From positions 1-7,774 of the forward strand of contig CAMLOC010000144.1 in assembly GCA_946481465.1 (NCBI GenBank): a stretch of DNA of 7,774 bases, given 5' to 3'. Below the pieces are notes generated by a model. The model saw only the letters and a program-made list of their open reading frames with translations. It had not been told where the DNA came from and did not search any database. This stretch comes from an uncultured Shinella sp. (GTDB lineage: Bacteria; Pseudomonadota; Alphaproteobacteria; Rhizobiales; Rhizobiaceae). The position numbers were made by a program, and so were the translations under genes. Below are positions 1 to 5,338 of the stretch, in pieces (position 1 is the stretch's first letter; every line of letters begins with the position of its first letter).

Positions 1-705
1 GCTCCAGCCGTGGCCGCGCAGGAAGTTGGCGGTGGAGGCGAGCGCGTCGGCCTTCGAGCCGACGAGGTCGATGCGGCCGTTGCCGTCGCCGTCGACGCCG
101 TATTTCAGGACGTTGGCCGGCAGGAACTGCGTCTGGCCGATCTCGCCATGCGCCGCGCCGCGGACCGAAGTCGAAAGGACACCCTTCTGCACGAGTTGCA
201 GCGTGGCGTAGAGCTGGTTGGTGAAATAGTCCGACCGGCGGCAGTCATAGGCGAGCGTCGCCACGGCCGAGATCGTGTGTTCCTTGCCGAGGAAGCCGCC
301 GAAGCCGGTTTCCATGCCCCAGATGGCGAGCAGCGGGCCGGCCGGTACGCCGTAGCGGGCCTCGATGCGGTCGAAAAGGGCGGCATTCTGCTTCTTCAGG
401 CTCTTGCCGCGGCGGATGATCGCCTGGCCGCCGCGCTTCTGCATGAACTGTTCGAGCGAGAGCTTGAAGCTTTTCTGGCCGCGGTCGGCGCGGATCGTGG
501 CGCGGGCATAGCTGACATTGGAGAAGGCCTTGTCGAGCGTTCCACGGCTGATGCCGCGGCCGGCTGCCTCCTCCTTGAATGCCTCCACCCAGGCCGGAAA
601 ACCGCCCCCATCGTTGCCGCACTTGGCCGCTTCTGCCACAGCCGGCACTGCCGCCGTGGCGATCATTGCGGCCAGCACCTTGGCCACGCTCTTTGTCATG
701 CCCAT
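1..705 (-). CDS. Lytic murein transglycosylase, MltB/SLT_2 type (partial, C-terminus missing)
   Basis: Predicted periplasmic enzyme that cleaves the MurNAc-GlcNAc bond of peptidoglycan with formation of 1,6-anhydro-MurNAc. The 235 codons in the window begin MGMTKSVAKV. Residues 1-27 look like a Sec signal peptide: a Lys near the start, an Ala/Val-rich core and an AEA-A cleavage site. The catalytic Glu of the MltB family is visible as E132 in the segment IWGMETGFGG. The downstream family block GEIGQTQFLP followed by YGVDGDGNGRID is also intact. The gene runs off the left edge, so any C-terminal peptidoglycan-binding domain cannot be seen. Start 705 and an in-frame ATG at 699 are both possible; the upstream Shine-Dalgarno is weak (GGGG). 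Family assignment is firm, but which MltB paralogue it is cannot be said. Confidence 0.9.
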   Translation of the reverse strand, partial: MGMTKSVAKVLAAMIATAAVPAVAEAAKCGNDGGGFPAWVEAFKEEAAGRGISRGTLDKAFSNVSYARATIRADRGQKSFKLSLEQFMQKRGGQAIIRRGKSLKKQNAALFDRIEARYGVPAGPLLAIWGMETGFGGFLGKEHTISAVATLAYDCRRSDYFTNQLYATLQLVQKGVLSTSVRGAAHGEIGQTQFLPANVLKYGVDGDGNGRIDLVGSKADALASTANFLRGHGWS

Positions 706-823
706 GAAAAACCCCGTGATCTCGTCAATTCCGCTGCGGGAGCATGCCATGCCACCGCTGTTCCTGTCATCGCACCTTGCCGTGAACCGTTCCGGCGATG
801 CCGCCGGGCGCCGCTTCAAAGCG

Positions 824-860
824 AAGTCCCGATTGTTCTCAGACGGAACAACCGGGACTT
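824..860 (-). terminator. Long hairpin between asd and the transglycosylase gene, probable asd terminator
   Basis: Arms 824-838 and 846-860 form a 15-bp stem with a 7-nt loop. Read as minus-strand RNA, every position pairs, including one G-U wobble (852/832). Read as plus-strand RNA, the same position is an A-C mismatch. This favours a structure acting in the minus direction, about 70 nt past the asd stop. However, the best U-tract (TTTTATTT, 859-866) lies on the plus-strand side, and the minus side has only UUCGCUUU. It may work in both directions. No plus-strand gene that would need it is visible. Confidence 0.55.
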
Positions 861-929
861 TTATTTAAAATTGATTAAGGGAGCGTTGCCAATTTTCCCG
901 AAAGATGGCGAGCGCTCCGCCTTGCGCCG

Positions 930-1964
930 TCAGGCGGCCTGCTTCTTCGCCTTGATCAGGCCGCGCGCGACCAGGAGTTCGGCGATCTGGATGGCGTTGA
1001 GGGCGGCACCCTTGCGCAGGTTGTCGGAAACGACCCACATGTTGAGGCCGTTCTCGACCGTCGCGTCCTCGCGGATGCGCGAGATGTAGGTGGCGTCTTC
1101 GCCGGCCGATTCGTAAGGGGTGATGTAGCCGCCGTTCTCGTGCTTGTCGATGACCTGGCAACCCGGCGCCTCGCGCAGGATGTCGCGGGCCTCGTCGGCG
1201 GTGATTTCCTTCTCGAACTCGATGTTGACCGATTCGGAATGGCCGATGAAGACGGGAACGCGCACGGCCGTGCAGGTCACCTTGATCTTCGGGTCCAGCA
1301 TCTTCTTGGTCTCGGCAAGGACCTTCCACTCTTCCTTCGTGTAGCCGTCTTCCATGAAGCTGTCGATGTGCGGGATGACGTTGAAGGCGATGCGCTTGGT
1401 GAACTTCTTCGATTCGATCGGATCGGCGACGAAGACGGCGCGGGTCTGGTTGAACAGCTCGTCCATGCCGTCCTTGCCGGCGCCGGAGACGGACTGGTAG
1501 GTCGAGACGACGACGCGCTTGATGGTGGCGCGTTCATGCAGCGGCTTCAGCGCGACGACGAGCTGGGCGGTCGAGCAATTCGGGTTGGCGATGATGTTCT
1601 TGCGGGTGAACTGGGTGACGGCGTCGGGGTTCACTTCCGGAACGATCAGCGGCACGTCGGCGTCGTAGCGCCAGGCCGAGGAATTGTCGATGACGACGCA
1701 GCCCTGCGCGCCGATCTTCGGCGACCACTTCTGCGATACGGTGCCGCCGGCCGACATCAGGCAGATATCCGTGTCGGAGAAATCGTAGTTCTCGAGGTTC
1801 TGCACCTTCAGCGTCTTGTCGCCGAAGGAGACCTCGGTGCCCTGCGAGCGGGCGGAGGCGAGCGCCACGACCTCGTCGGCCGGGAAACCGCGCTCGGAAA
1901 GGATGTTCAGCATTTCGCGGCCGACATTGCCGGTCGCGCCGGCGACTGCGATCTTGAAACCCAT
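930..1964 (-). CDS. asd: Aspartate-semialdehyde dehydrogenase
   Basis: Catalyses NADPH-dependent reduction of aspartyl-4-phosphate to aspartate semialdehyde in the cytoplasm. This is the branch-point step to lysine/diaminopimelate, threonine and methionine. The 344-residue length fits the family. The N-terminal Rossmann motif GATGNVG is at residues 9-15. The phosphate-binding region SAWRYD follows near residue 99. The catalytic Cys is C130 in NPNCSTAQ, the SVSGAGKDG segment is at 158-166, and the acid/base His is H242 in IGHSESV. The start at 1964 is supported by GAGAG at 1973-1977, 8 nt upstream. The gene stands alone in its transcription unit apart from the small ORF in its leader, and a long hairpin lies about 70 nt beyond its stop. 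Regulation through the leader is suggested by structures described separately. The function is certain on sequence grounds. Confidence 0.97.
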   Translation of the reverse strand: MGFKIAVAGATGNVGREMLNILSERGFPADEVVALASARSQGTEVSFGDKTLKVQNLENYDFSDTDICLMSAGGTVSQKWSPKIGAQGCVVIDNSSAWRYDADVPLIVPEVNPDAVTQFTRKNIIANPNCSTAQLVVALKPLHERATIKRVVVSTYQSVSGAGKDGMDELFNQTRAVFVADPIESKKFTKRIAFNVIPHIDSFMEDGYTKEEWKVLAETKKMLDPKIKVTCTAVRVPVFIGHSESVNIEFEKEITADEARDILREAPGCQVIDKHENGGYITPYESAGEDATYISRIREDATVENGLNMWVVSDNLRKGAALNAIQIAELLVARGLIKAKKQAA

Positions 1965-1972
1965 GTCTAAAG

Positions 1973-1977
1973 CTCTC
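1973..1977 (-). promoter_or_regulatory. Ribosome-binding site of asd
   Basis: GAGAG lies 8 nt upstream of the asd ATG. The wider segment AGAGAGC (1972-1978) is exactly complementary to GCUCUCU further up the same transcript (2055-2061), so it could be hidden by pairing. Confidence 0.6.
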
Positions 1978-1992
1978 TTTCTCTGTCTCTCC

Positions 1993-2034
1993 GCGGGTTC
2001 AGGAGGGAAACCCGCCGGCCATGGCGCGGGTTTC
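1993..2034 (-). promoter_or_regulatory. Mutually exclusive hairpins in the asd leader
   Basis: Three segments share one complementary sequence. In transcript order they are GAAACCCGC (2034-2026), GCGGGTTTC (2015-2007) and AACCCGC (1999-1993). Segments 1 and 2 form a perfect 9-bp stem; segments 2 and 3 form a perfect 7-bp stem. Both cannot form at once. The 2:3 hairpin ends about 28 nt before the asd ATG. No run of U follows either stem, so neither looks like a standard intrinsic terminator; control of translation or of Rho access would fit better. A switch function is inference from geometry only. Confidence 0.4.
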
Positions 2035-2037
2035 GGT

Positions 2038-2054
2038 CCCCGGCCGTACCGGGG
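2038..2054 (-). repeat. Small GC-rich hairpin in the asd leader
   Basis: CCCCGG (2038-2043) and CCGGGG (2049-2054) form a 6-bp stem with a 5-nt loop. It sits about 22 nt past the stop of the small ORF and just before the alternative hairpins at 1993-2034. In such GC-rich DNA a 6-bp stem alone is weak evidence of function. Confidence 0.3.
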
Positions 2055-2075
2055 AGAGAGCGGTGGCCAGAGACG

Positions 2076-2195
2076 TCAGACGGTTTTCGTCGTCGTTTTG
2101 GCCATTGTTTTGGAAATCGATACGCAATGACGAACCCGTCCGGCGGTAAAGGCCGGAGCGATCATGCGGGCGATGGACTGTCCAAAGCGGTTCAT
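2076..2195 (-). CDS. 39-residue small ORF in the asd leader, possible regulatory leader peptide
   Basis: An ATG at 2195 opens a 39-codon frame ending in TGA at 2076, 111 nt before asd. A good Shine-Dalgarno, AAGGGA (2202-2207), lies 6 nt upstream, and a promoter-like pair lies just before that. The N-terminal part (MNRFGQSIAR) is ordinary and mildly basic. The last eleven residues are KTMAKTTTKTV: five Thr, three Lys and one Met. These are exactly the amino acids made downstream of Asd, and three consecutive ACG Thr codons are at 2088-2096. By analogy with known leader peptides such as ThrL, translation here might sense amino-acid supply; that is inference. Third-position GC is lower than in the neighbouring genes, especially toward the end, so it may be a non-coding leader or an unrelated small protein. 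An internal in-frame ATG at 2105 has no visible Shine-Dalgarno. I do not recognise the protein. Confidence 0.45.
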   Translation of the reverse strand: MNRFGQSIARMIAPAFTAGRVRHCVSISKTMAKTTTKTV

Positions 2196-2217
2196 GTCGG
2201 TTCCCTTGCGTGCGTGC

Positions 2218-2246
2218 TGCATACGCTCATCTGCCGAAGAGTCAAG
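2218..2246 (-). promoter_or_regulatory. Predicted promoter for the small ORF and asd
   Basis: Minus-strand CTTGAC (2241-2246) matches the alphaproteobacterial housekeeping -35 element exactly. After a 17-nt spacer comes TATGCA (2218-2223) as a partial -10. Transcription would start near 2211, giving a short 5' end, then AAGGGA and the ATG of the 39-codon ORF. No equally good promoter was seen between 2210 and the asd start. Confidence 0.5.
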
Positions 2247-2439
2247 CCTCGCGTGTCGGATCGGGCCTTTCGAAGGCGTGCCGTCGCACGCGACTTAAGT
2301 CCTACGCCGAAAGTCATAAGCCCAAAGCAGCGCTGATGCGGCGTTTGGTTTTCTGCCATCCTTCCATCAGGCGCACCCCGTCCGGTGTTTTAGGGAGAGA
2401 TTCCGGACCTCATAGGGCTGCCCGCTACGCCGTTTTTGT
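2247..2439. other. Intergenic region upstream of the transporter gene
   Basis: No gene is supported here. Two minor elements are visible: a perfect 10-bp palindrome GACTTAAGTC (2292-2301), which could be an operator, and a 6-bp inverted repeat GTCCGG/CCGGAC (2380-2385 and 2403-2408) with a 17-nt loop in the probable transporter leader. The transporter promoter must lie here or just upstream, but no convincing -35/-10 pair was found on the plus strand. Confidence 0.4.
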
Positions 2440-2444
2440 GGAGG
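2440..2444 (+). promoter_or_regulatory. Ribosome-binding site that sets the transporter start
   Basis: GGAGG lies 8 nt upstream of the ATG at 2453. This marks 2453 as the start, rather than the in-frame ATG at 2210, which would add 81 residues that do not look like a transporter N-terminus. Confidence 0.85.
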
Positions 2445-2452
2445 ACAATGAA

Positions 2453-4342
2453 ATGGCAAATGTTTCGACCGTGGGCACCGCCAAGTCGGCGCCCATGACG
2501 GGCGAGCAGAAGAAGGTGATTTTCGCCTCGTCGCTCGGCACCGTCTTCGAGTGGTACGATTTCTATCTTTACGGTTCGCTGGCGATCTATATCGGCGCCA
2601 CCTTCTTCAGCCAGTATCCGGAAACGACACGCAACATCTTCGCGCTGCTCGCGTTTGCCGCCGGCTTCCTGGTCCGCCCGTTCGGCGCGCTGGTGTTCGG
2701 CCGCCTCGGCGATCTCGTCGGCCGCAAATACACCTTCCTCGTCACCATCCTGATCATGGGCTTCTCGACCTTCGTCGTCGGCCTCCTGCCCGGTGCCGCC
2801 ACCATCGGCATCGCCGCCCCGATCATCCTGATCCTCCTGCGCATGCTGCAGGGCCTGGCGCTCGGCGGCGAATATGGCGGCGCGGCGACCTATGTCGCCG
2901 AGCACGCACCCGACGGCAAGCGCGGCTACTTCACCTCGTGGATCCAGACGACGGCGACGCTCGGCCTGTTCCTGTCGCTGGTGGTCATCCTCGCGGTGCA
3001 GTTCATGCTCGGCAAGGAAGCCTTTGCCGAATGGGGATGGCGCATTCCGTTCCTGCTCTCGGCCGTGCTGCTCGGCGTCTCCGTCTGGATCCGCCTGAAG
3101 ATGAACGAATCGCCGGCCTTCGCGAAGATGAAGGAAGAGGGCAAGGGCTCCAAGGCCCCGCTGACGGAGGCCTTCGGCCAGTGGCGCAACGCCAAGATCG
3201 CGCTGCTCGCGCTGTTCGGCGCCGTCGTCGGCCAGGCCGTCGTCTGGTATTCCGGCCAGTTCTACGCGCTGTTCTTCCTGACGGGCGTGCTGAAGGTCGA
3301 CGGCCAGTCGGCGAACCTGATGGTCGCGGCCTCGCTGCTCATCGGCACCGGCTTCTTCGTCTTCTTCGGCTGGCTGTCGGACAAGATCGGCCGCAAGCCG
3401 ATCATCATGGCCGGCCTCCTGCTCGCCATGCTGACCTACTTCCCGCTGTTCAAGGCGCTCACCTGGGCCGGCAACCCCGCGCTCGCCACGGCACAGGAAA
3501 CCGTCCGTGCGACCGTCACCGCCGCCCCCGGCGACTGCAAGTTCCAGTTCAACCCGACGGGCACGGCGAAGTTCACCACCTCGTGCGATATCGCGACCTC
3601 GTTCCTCACCAAGAATTCGGTGCCCTATGATGTCGTCACCACGGCGGCTGCGGGTACGGCGGCAACGGTGAAGGTCGGCGATGCGACGATCAACAGCTAT
3701 GACGCGACGGCTGCGGGCGACCAGGCCAAGGCGCTCGACGCCACCTTCCAGAAGCAGACCAACATCGCGCTCCATGACGCCGGCTATCCGCTGGTTCGCG
3801 GTGCGACCAAGGTCGCGGATGCCAAGCTCGACGCCTTCGTCGCGGCCAATCCGGAACTCGCCCTCGATGCCGCCGCCATCCGCGCCGGCGACAAGGCGAC
3901 CGTGCCGGCTGCCGATCTCGTCTCGGGCAAGCTGCTGACGGCCGAGGAAGCCACCGGTGTCACTGACATGGCCGTCTACACGATTGCCGGCGGCGGCGCC
4001 TTCACCATGGTCGCCGATCCTGCGAACGTGAACTGGATCACGATCATCGCCGTGCTGACGGTCCTCGTGATCTACGTCACGATGGTCTACGGCCCGATCG
4101 CCGCCCTCCTGGTCGAGCTTTTCCCGACCCGCATCCGCTACACCGGCATGTCGCTGCCCTATCACATCGGCAACGGCTGGTTCGGCGGCCTGCTTCCGGC
4201 AACGGCCTTCGCGATGAGCGCGGCCCAGGGCGATATCTACTACGGCCTCTGGTATCCGATCATCTTTGCGGGCATCACGCTGGTCATCGGCCTTCTGTTC
4301 CTGCCGGAAACGAAGGACCGCGACATCCACGCCATGGATTGA
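2453..4342 (+). CDS. MHS-family (metabolite:H+ symporter) MFS transporter with a large periplasmic insertion
   Basis: Inner-membrane secondary transporter of the major facilitator superfamily, probably a proton symporter for an organic acid or osmolyte; the substrate cannot be read from sequence. It has 629 residues, against roughly 430-450 typical for the family. Twelve membrane segments fit: 1-6 within about 22-214 and 7-9 within 247-338, then 10-12 at about 527-551, 565-585 and 598-618. MFS motif A occurs twice after TM2 and TM8 (GRLGDLVGRK at 83-92, GWLSDKIGRK at 306-315). The MHS signature ELFPTRIRYTG is at 555-565, and the end is LPETKDRDIH. Between TM9 and TM10, residues about 339-526 form a hydrophilic Ala/Thr/Asp-rich domain that must be periplasmic. 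It contains two cysteines (C362, C378) that could form a disulfide. The reading frame and codon use continue smoothly through it, so it is not a frameshift artefact. The gene stands alone, divergent from asd, with its own terminator. Confidence 0.9.
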   Translation: MANVSTVGTAKSAPMTGEQKKVIFASSLGTVFEWYDFYLYGSLAIYIGATFFSQYPETTRNIFALLAFAAGFLVRPFGALVFGRLGDLVGRKYTFLVTILIMGFSTFVVGLLPGAATIGIAAPIILILLRMLQGLALGGEYGGAATYVAEHAPDGKRGYFTSWIQTTATLGLFLSLVVILAVQFMLGKEAFAEWGWRIPFLLSAVLLGVSVWIRLKMNESPAFAKMKEEGKGSKAPLTEAFGQWRNAKIALLALFGAVVGQAVVWYSGQFYALFFLTGVLKVDGQSANLMVAASLLIGTGFFVFFGWLSDKIGRKPIIMAGLLLAMLTYFPLFKALTWAGNPALATAQETVRATVTAAPGDCKFQFNPTGTAKFTTSCDIATSFLTKNSVPYDVVTTAAAGTAATVKVGDATINSYDATAAGDQAKALDATFQKQTNIALHDAGYPLVRGATKVADAKLDAFVAANPELALDAAAIRAGDKATVPAADLVSGKLLTAEEATGVTDMAVYTIAGGGAFTMVADPANVNWITIIAVLTVLVIYVTMVYGPIAALLVELFPTRIRYTGMSLPYHIGNGWFGGLLPATAFAMSAAQGDIYYGLWYPIIFAGITLVIGLLFLPETKDRDIHAMD

Positions 4343-4369
4343 TCCTTCCCTTCCGATCTATCCCTGGCG

Positions 4370-4406
4370 GACCCGGCTCGTGGCGACACGGGCCGGGTCT
4401 TATCTT
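4370..4406 (+). terminator. Intrinsic terminator of the transporter gene
   Basis: Arms 4370-4382 and 4387-4399 form a 13-bp stem closed by the GNRA-type tetraloop GCGA, followed by TTATCTT. It starts 27 nt after the transporter stop. The single non-Watson-Crick pair (4378/4391) is U-G in plus-strand RNA but C-A in minus-strand RNA. This supports action on the plus strand. The stem ends at the base next to the stop codon of the convergent PAP2 gene (4400-4402). Confidence 0.85.
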
Positions 4407-5092
4407 GCCGGAAGCATGGATTTCGGCAGCGGCCAGCCGCGCGCGTCGAGGCGGAAGAGCCAGTTCCTGCGGGCGAAAAGGAAAGCGGTGGCGACCGCCG
4501 TCCAGAGGCCGAGCAGCAGCCCGGCGGCAACGTCGCTGGGATAGTGCGCGCCGACGATGACGCGCGACACGCCGATCGTCAGGGCGCCGGCGAGGAAGAG
4601 CGGGCGCAGCCGCGGCGCCAGCATGGAGAAGGCGCCGAAGAAGGCGCCGACGGCCGCCGAATGGCCGGAAGGGAAGCTGGAATAGAGGTCGTCATAGGCG
4701 AACGGCGTCAGGCTGTAGGCGCCGTGTTCGGCAAAAAGCTCCGGGCGCGCGCGGCCGATGATCAGCTTGAAGAAGTGCACGAGCGCGCTCGTCGCACCGA
4801 TCGTCAGGAAGAAGTAGAGCGAAAGCCGCCGTGCAGTGCGCGCGCGGCCGCCAAAGGTTTCGTTCCGGCTCACCCGGCGCGCGATATAGGCGAGGATCAC
4901 GATGAGGCCGGAGCCGTAGATCATCCAGGAGAAGGTGCCGAAATCGGTGATGCGCTGGTTGAACGTGACAATGACGCCGGGAAGGCCCTGCGCCCGTTGC
5001 GACAGCATGGGATCGAGAGGGATCAGGGCCGCAACGAGAAGGGCGGTGGTGCCAAAAATCCAGAGCGAGGAGGTCGCGAGCGATCGGTTCAT
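4400..5092 (-). CDS. PAP2-superfamily membrane phosphatase
   Basis: Predicted inner-membrane phosphatase acting on a lipid phosphate or pyrophosphate at the periplasmic face. Candidates are undecaprenyl-pyrophosphate recycling, phosphatidic acid or lipid A phosphate removal; the substrate is not decidable here. The 230-residue protein has several hydrophobic segments and the complete three-part PAP2 signature. This comprises K109-x6-R116-P117 (KLIIGRARP), P141-S-G-H144 (SFPSGHSAA) and S176-R177-x5-H183-x3-D187 (SRVIVGAHYPSD). H183 is the expected nucleophile, with H144 as acid/base. Start 5092 has AAAGGA 5 nt upstream. It is convergent with the transporter gene, and its upstream neighbour leuB is separated by a strong terminator, so it should have its own promoter. 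A CTTGAA (5144-5149) is a possible -35 without a good -10. Confidence 0.92.
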   Translation of the reverse strand: MNRSLATSSLWIFGTTALLVAALIPLDPMLSQRAQGLPGVIVTFNQRITDFGTFSWMIYGSGLIVILAYIARRVSRNETFGGRARTARRLSLYFFLTIGATSALVHFFKLIIGRARPELFAEHGAYSLTPFAYDDLYSSFPSGHSAAVGAFFGAFSMLAPRLRPLFLAGALTIGVSRVIVGAHYPSDVAAGLLLGLWTAVATAFLFARRNWLFRLDARGWPLPKSMLPAR

Positions 5093-5154
5093 GGTCGTCC
5101 TTTGAAAGCGGCGTTGCTTCCATGTGTTGGCGAGCGACGGCTTTTCAAGGGAGG

Positions 5155-5195
5155 AAAAACGAAAAAGGCTCCCGGTGGAAACCCGCCGGGAGCCT
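5155..5195 (-). terminator. Intrinsic terminator downstream of leuB
   Basis: A perfect 10-bp stem (5166-5175 with 5186-5195) with a 10-nt loop is followed on the minus strand by TTTTTCGTTTTT (5166-5155). It is a textbook minus-strand terminator, but it lies about 145 nt past the leuB stop, beyond the inverted repeat at 5213-5332. Confidence 0.88.
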
Positions 5196-5212
5196 CTTCA
5201 TCGTGGCCGTCG

Positions 5213-5332
5213 CCCCCTCATCCGCCTGCCGGCACCTTCTCCCCGAGGGGAGAAGGGGGAAACGGGAAGGTGCATCCTCACCTCTCCTTCTCCCCTCGGG
5301 GAGAAGGTGGCCCGAAGGGCCGGATGAGGGGG
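5213..5332. repeat. 120-bp nested inverted repeat, RIME-like rhizobial intergenic element
   Basis: The ends are perfect 12-bp inverted repeats (CCCCCTCATCCG at 5213-5224, CGGATGAGGGGG at 5321-5332). Inside, 5233-5256 and 5286-5309 are exact 24-bp reverse complements of each other, and each is itself a near-perfect palindrome (CCTTCTCCCC around a 2-nt centre). The CCTCATCCG ends and CCTTCTCCCC core are characteristic of the rhizobial intergenic mosaic elements (RIME) as I remember them; exact class needs a database comparison. It encodes nothing and sits 6 nt past the leuB stop, ahead of the leuB terminator, so it is transcribed as part of the leuB 3' end. Confidence 0.8.
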
Positions 5333-5338
5333 TATGCC

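Noticed and set aside
10..1089. 359-codon plus-strand open frame over the transglycosylase and the end of asd
   Set aside because: It is antisense to a gene with a signal peptide and catalytic Glu, and crosses the intergenic hairpin.
2076..2105. Nine-codon leaderless peptide MAKTTTKTV starting at 2105
   Set aside because: It is possible in principle, since rhizobial trpL is leaderless, but no promoter places a transcript start at 2105. The longer 39-codon frame has both a Shine-Dalgarno and a promoter, so this was folded into it.
1965..2200. Lysine riboswitch upstream of asd
   Set aside because: I could not match the conserved multi-helix core by eye; the visible structures are simple competing hairpins. 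A covariance-model search would decide.
2210..2452. Upstream in-frame ATG that would lengthen the transporter by 81 residues
   Set aside because: The extra sequence is basic and not transporter-like, has no good ribosome-binding site, and overlaps the asd promoter region; GGAGG before 2453 sets the start.
2390..4330. Long open frame antisense to the transporter
   Set aside because: It is the mirror frame of a high-GC gene, rich in Arg, Asp, Glu and Gly, and without domain logic; the plus-strand frame has complete MFS motifs.
5200..5338. Alternate direct-repeat (CRISPR-like) reading of the repeated CCTTCTCCCC motifs
   Set aside because: The copies are inverted and palindromic, only two in number, and lack regular spacers; this is a nested inverted repeat element.
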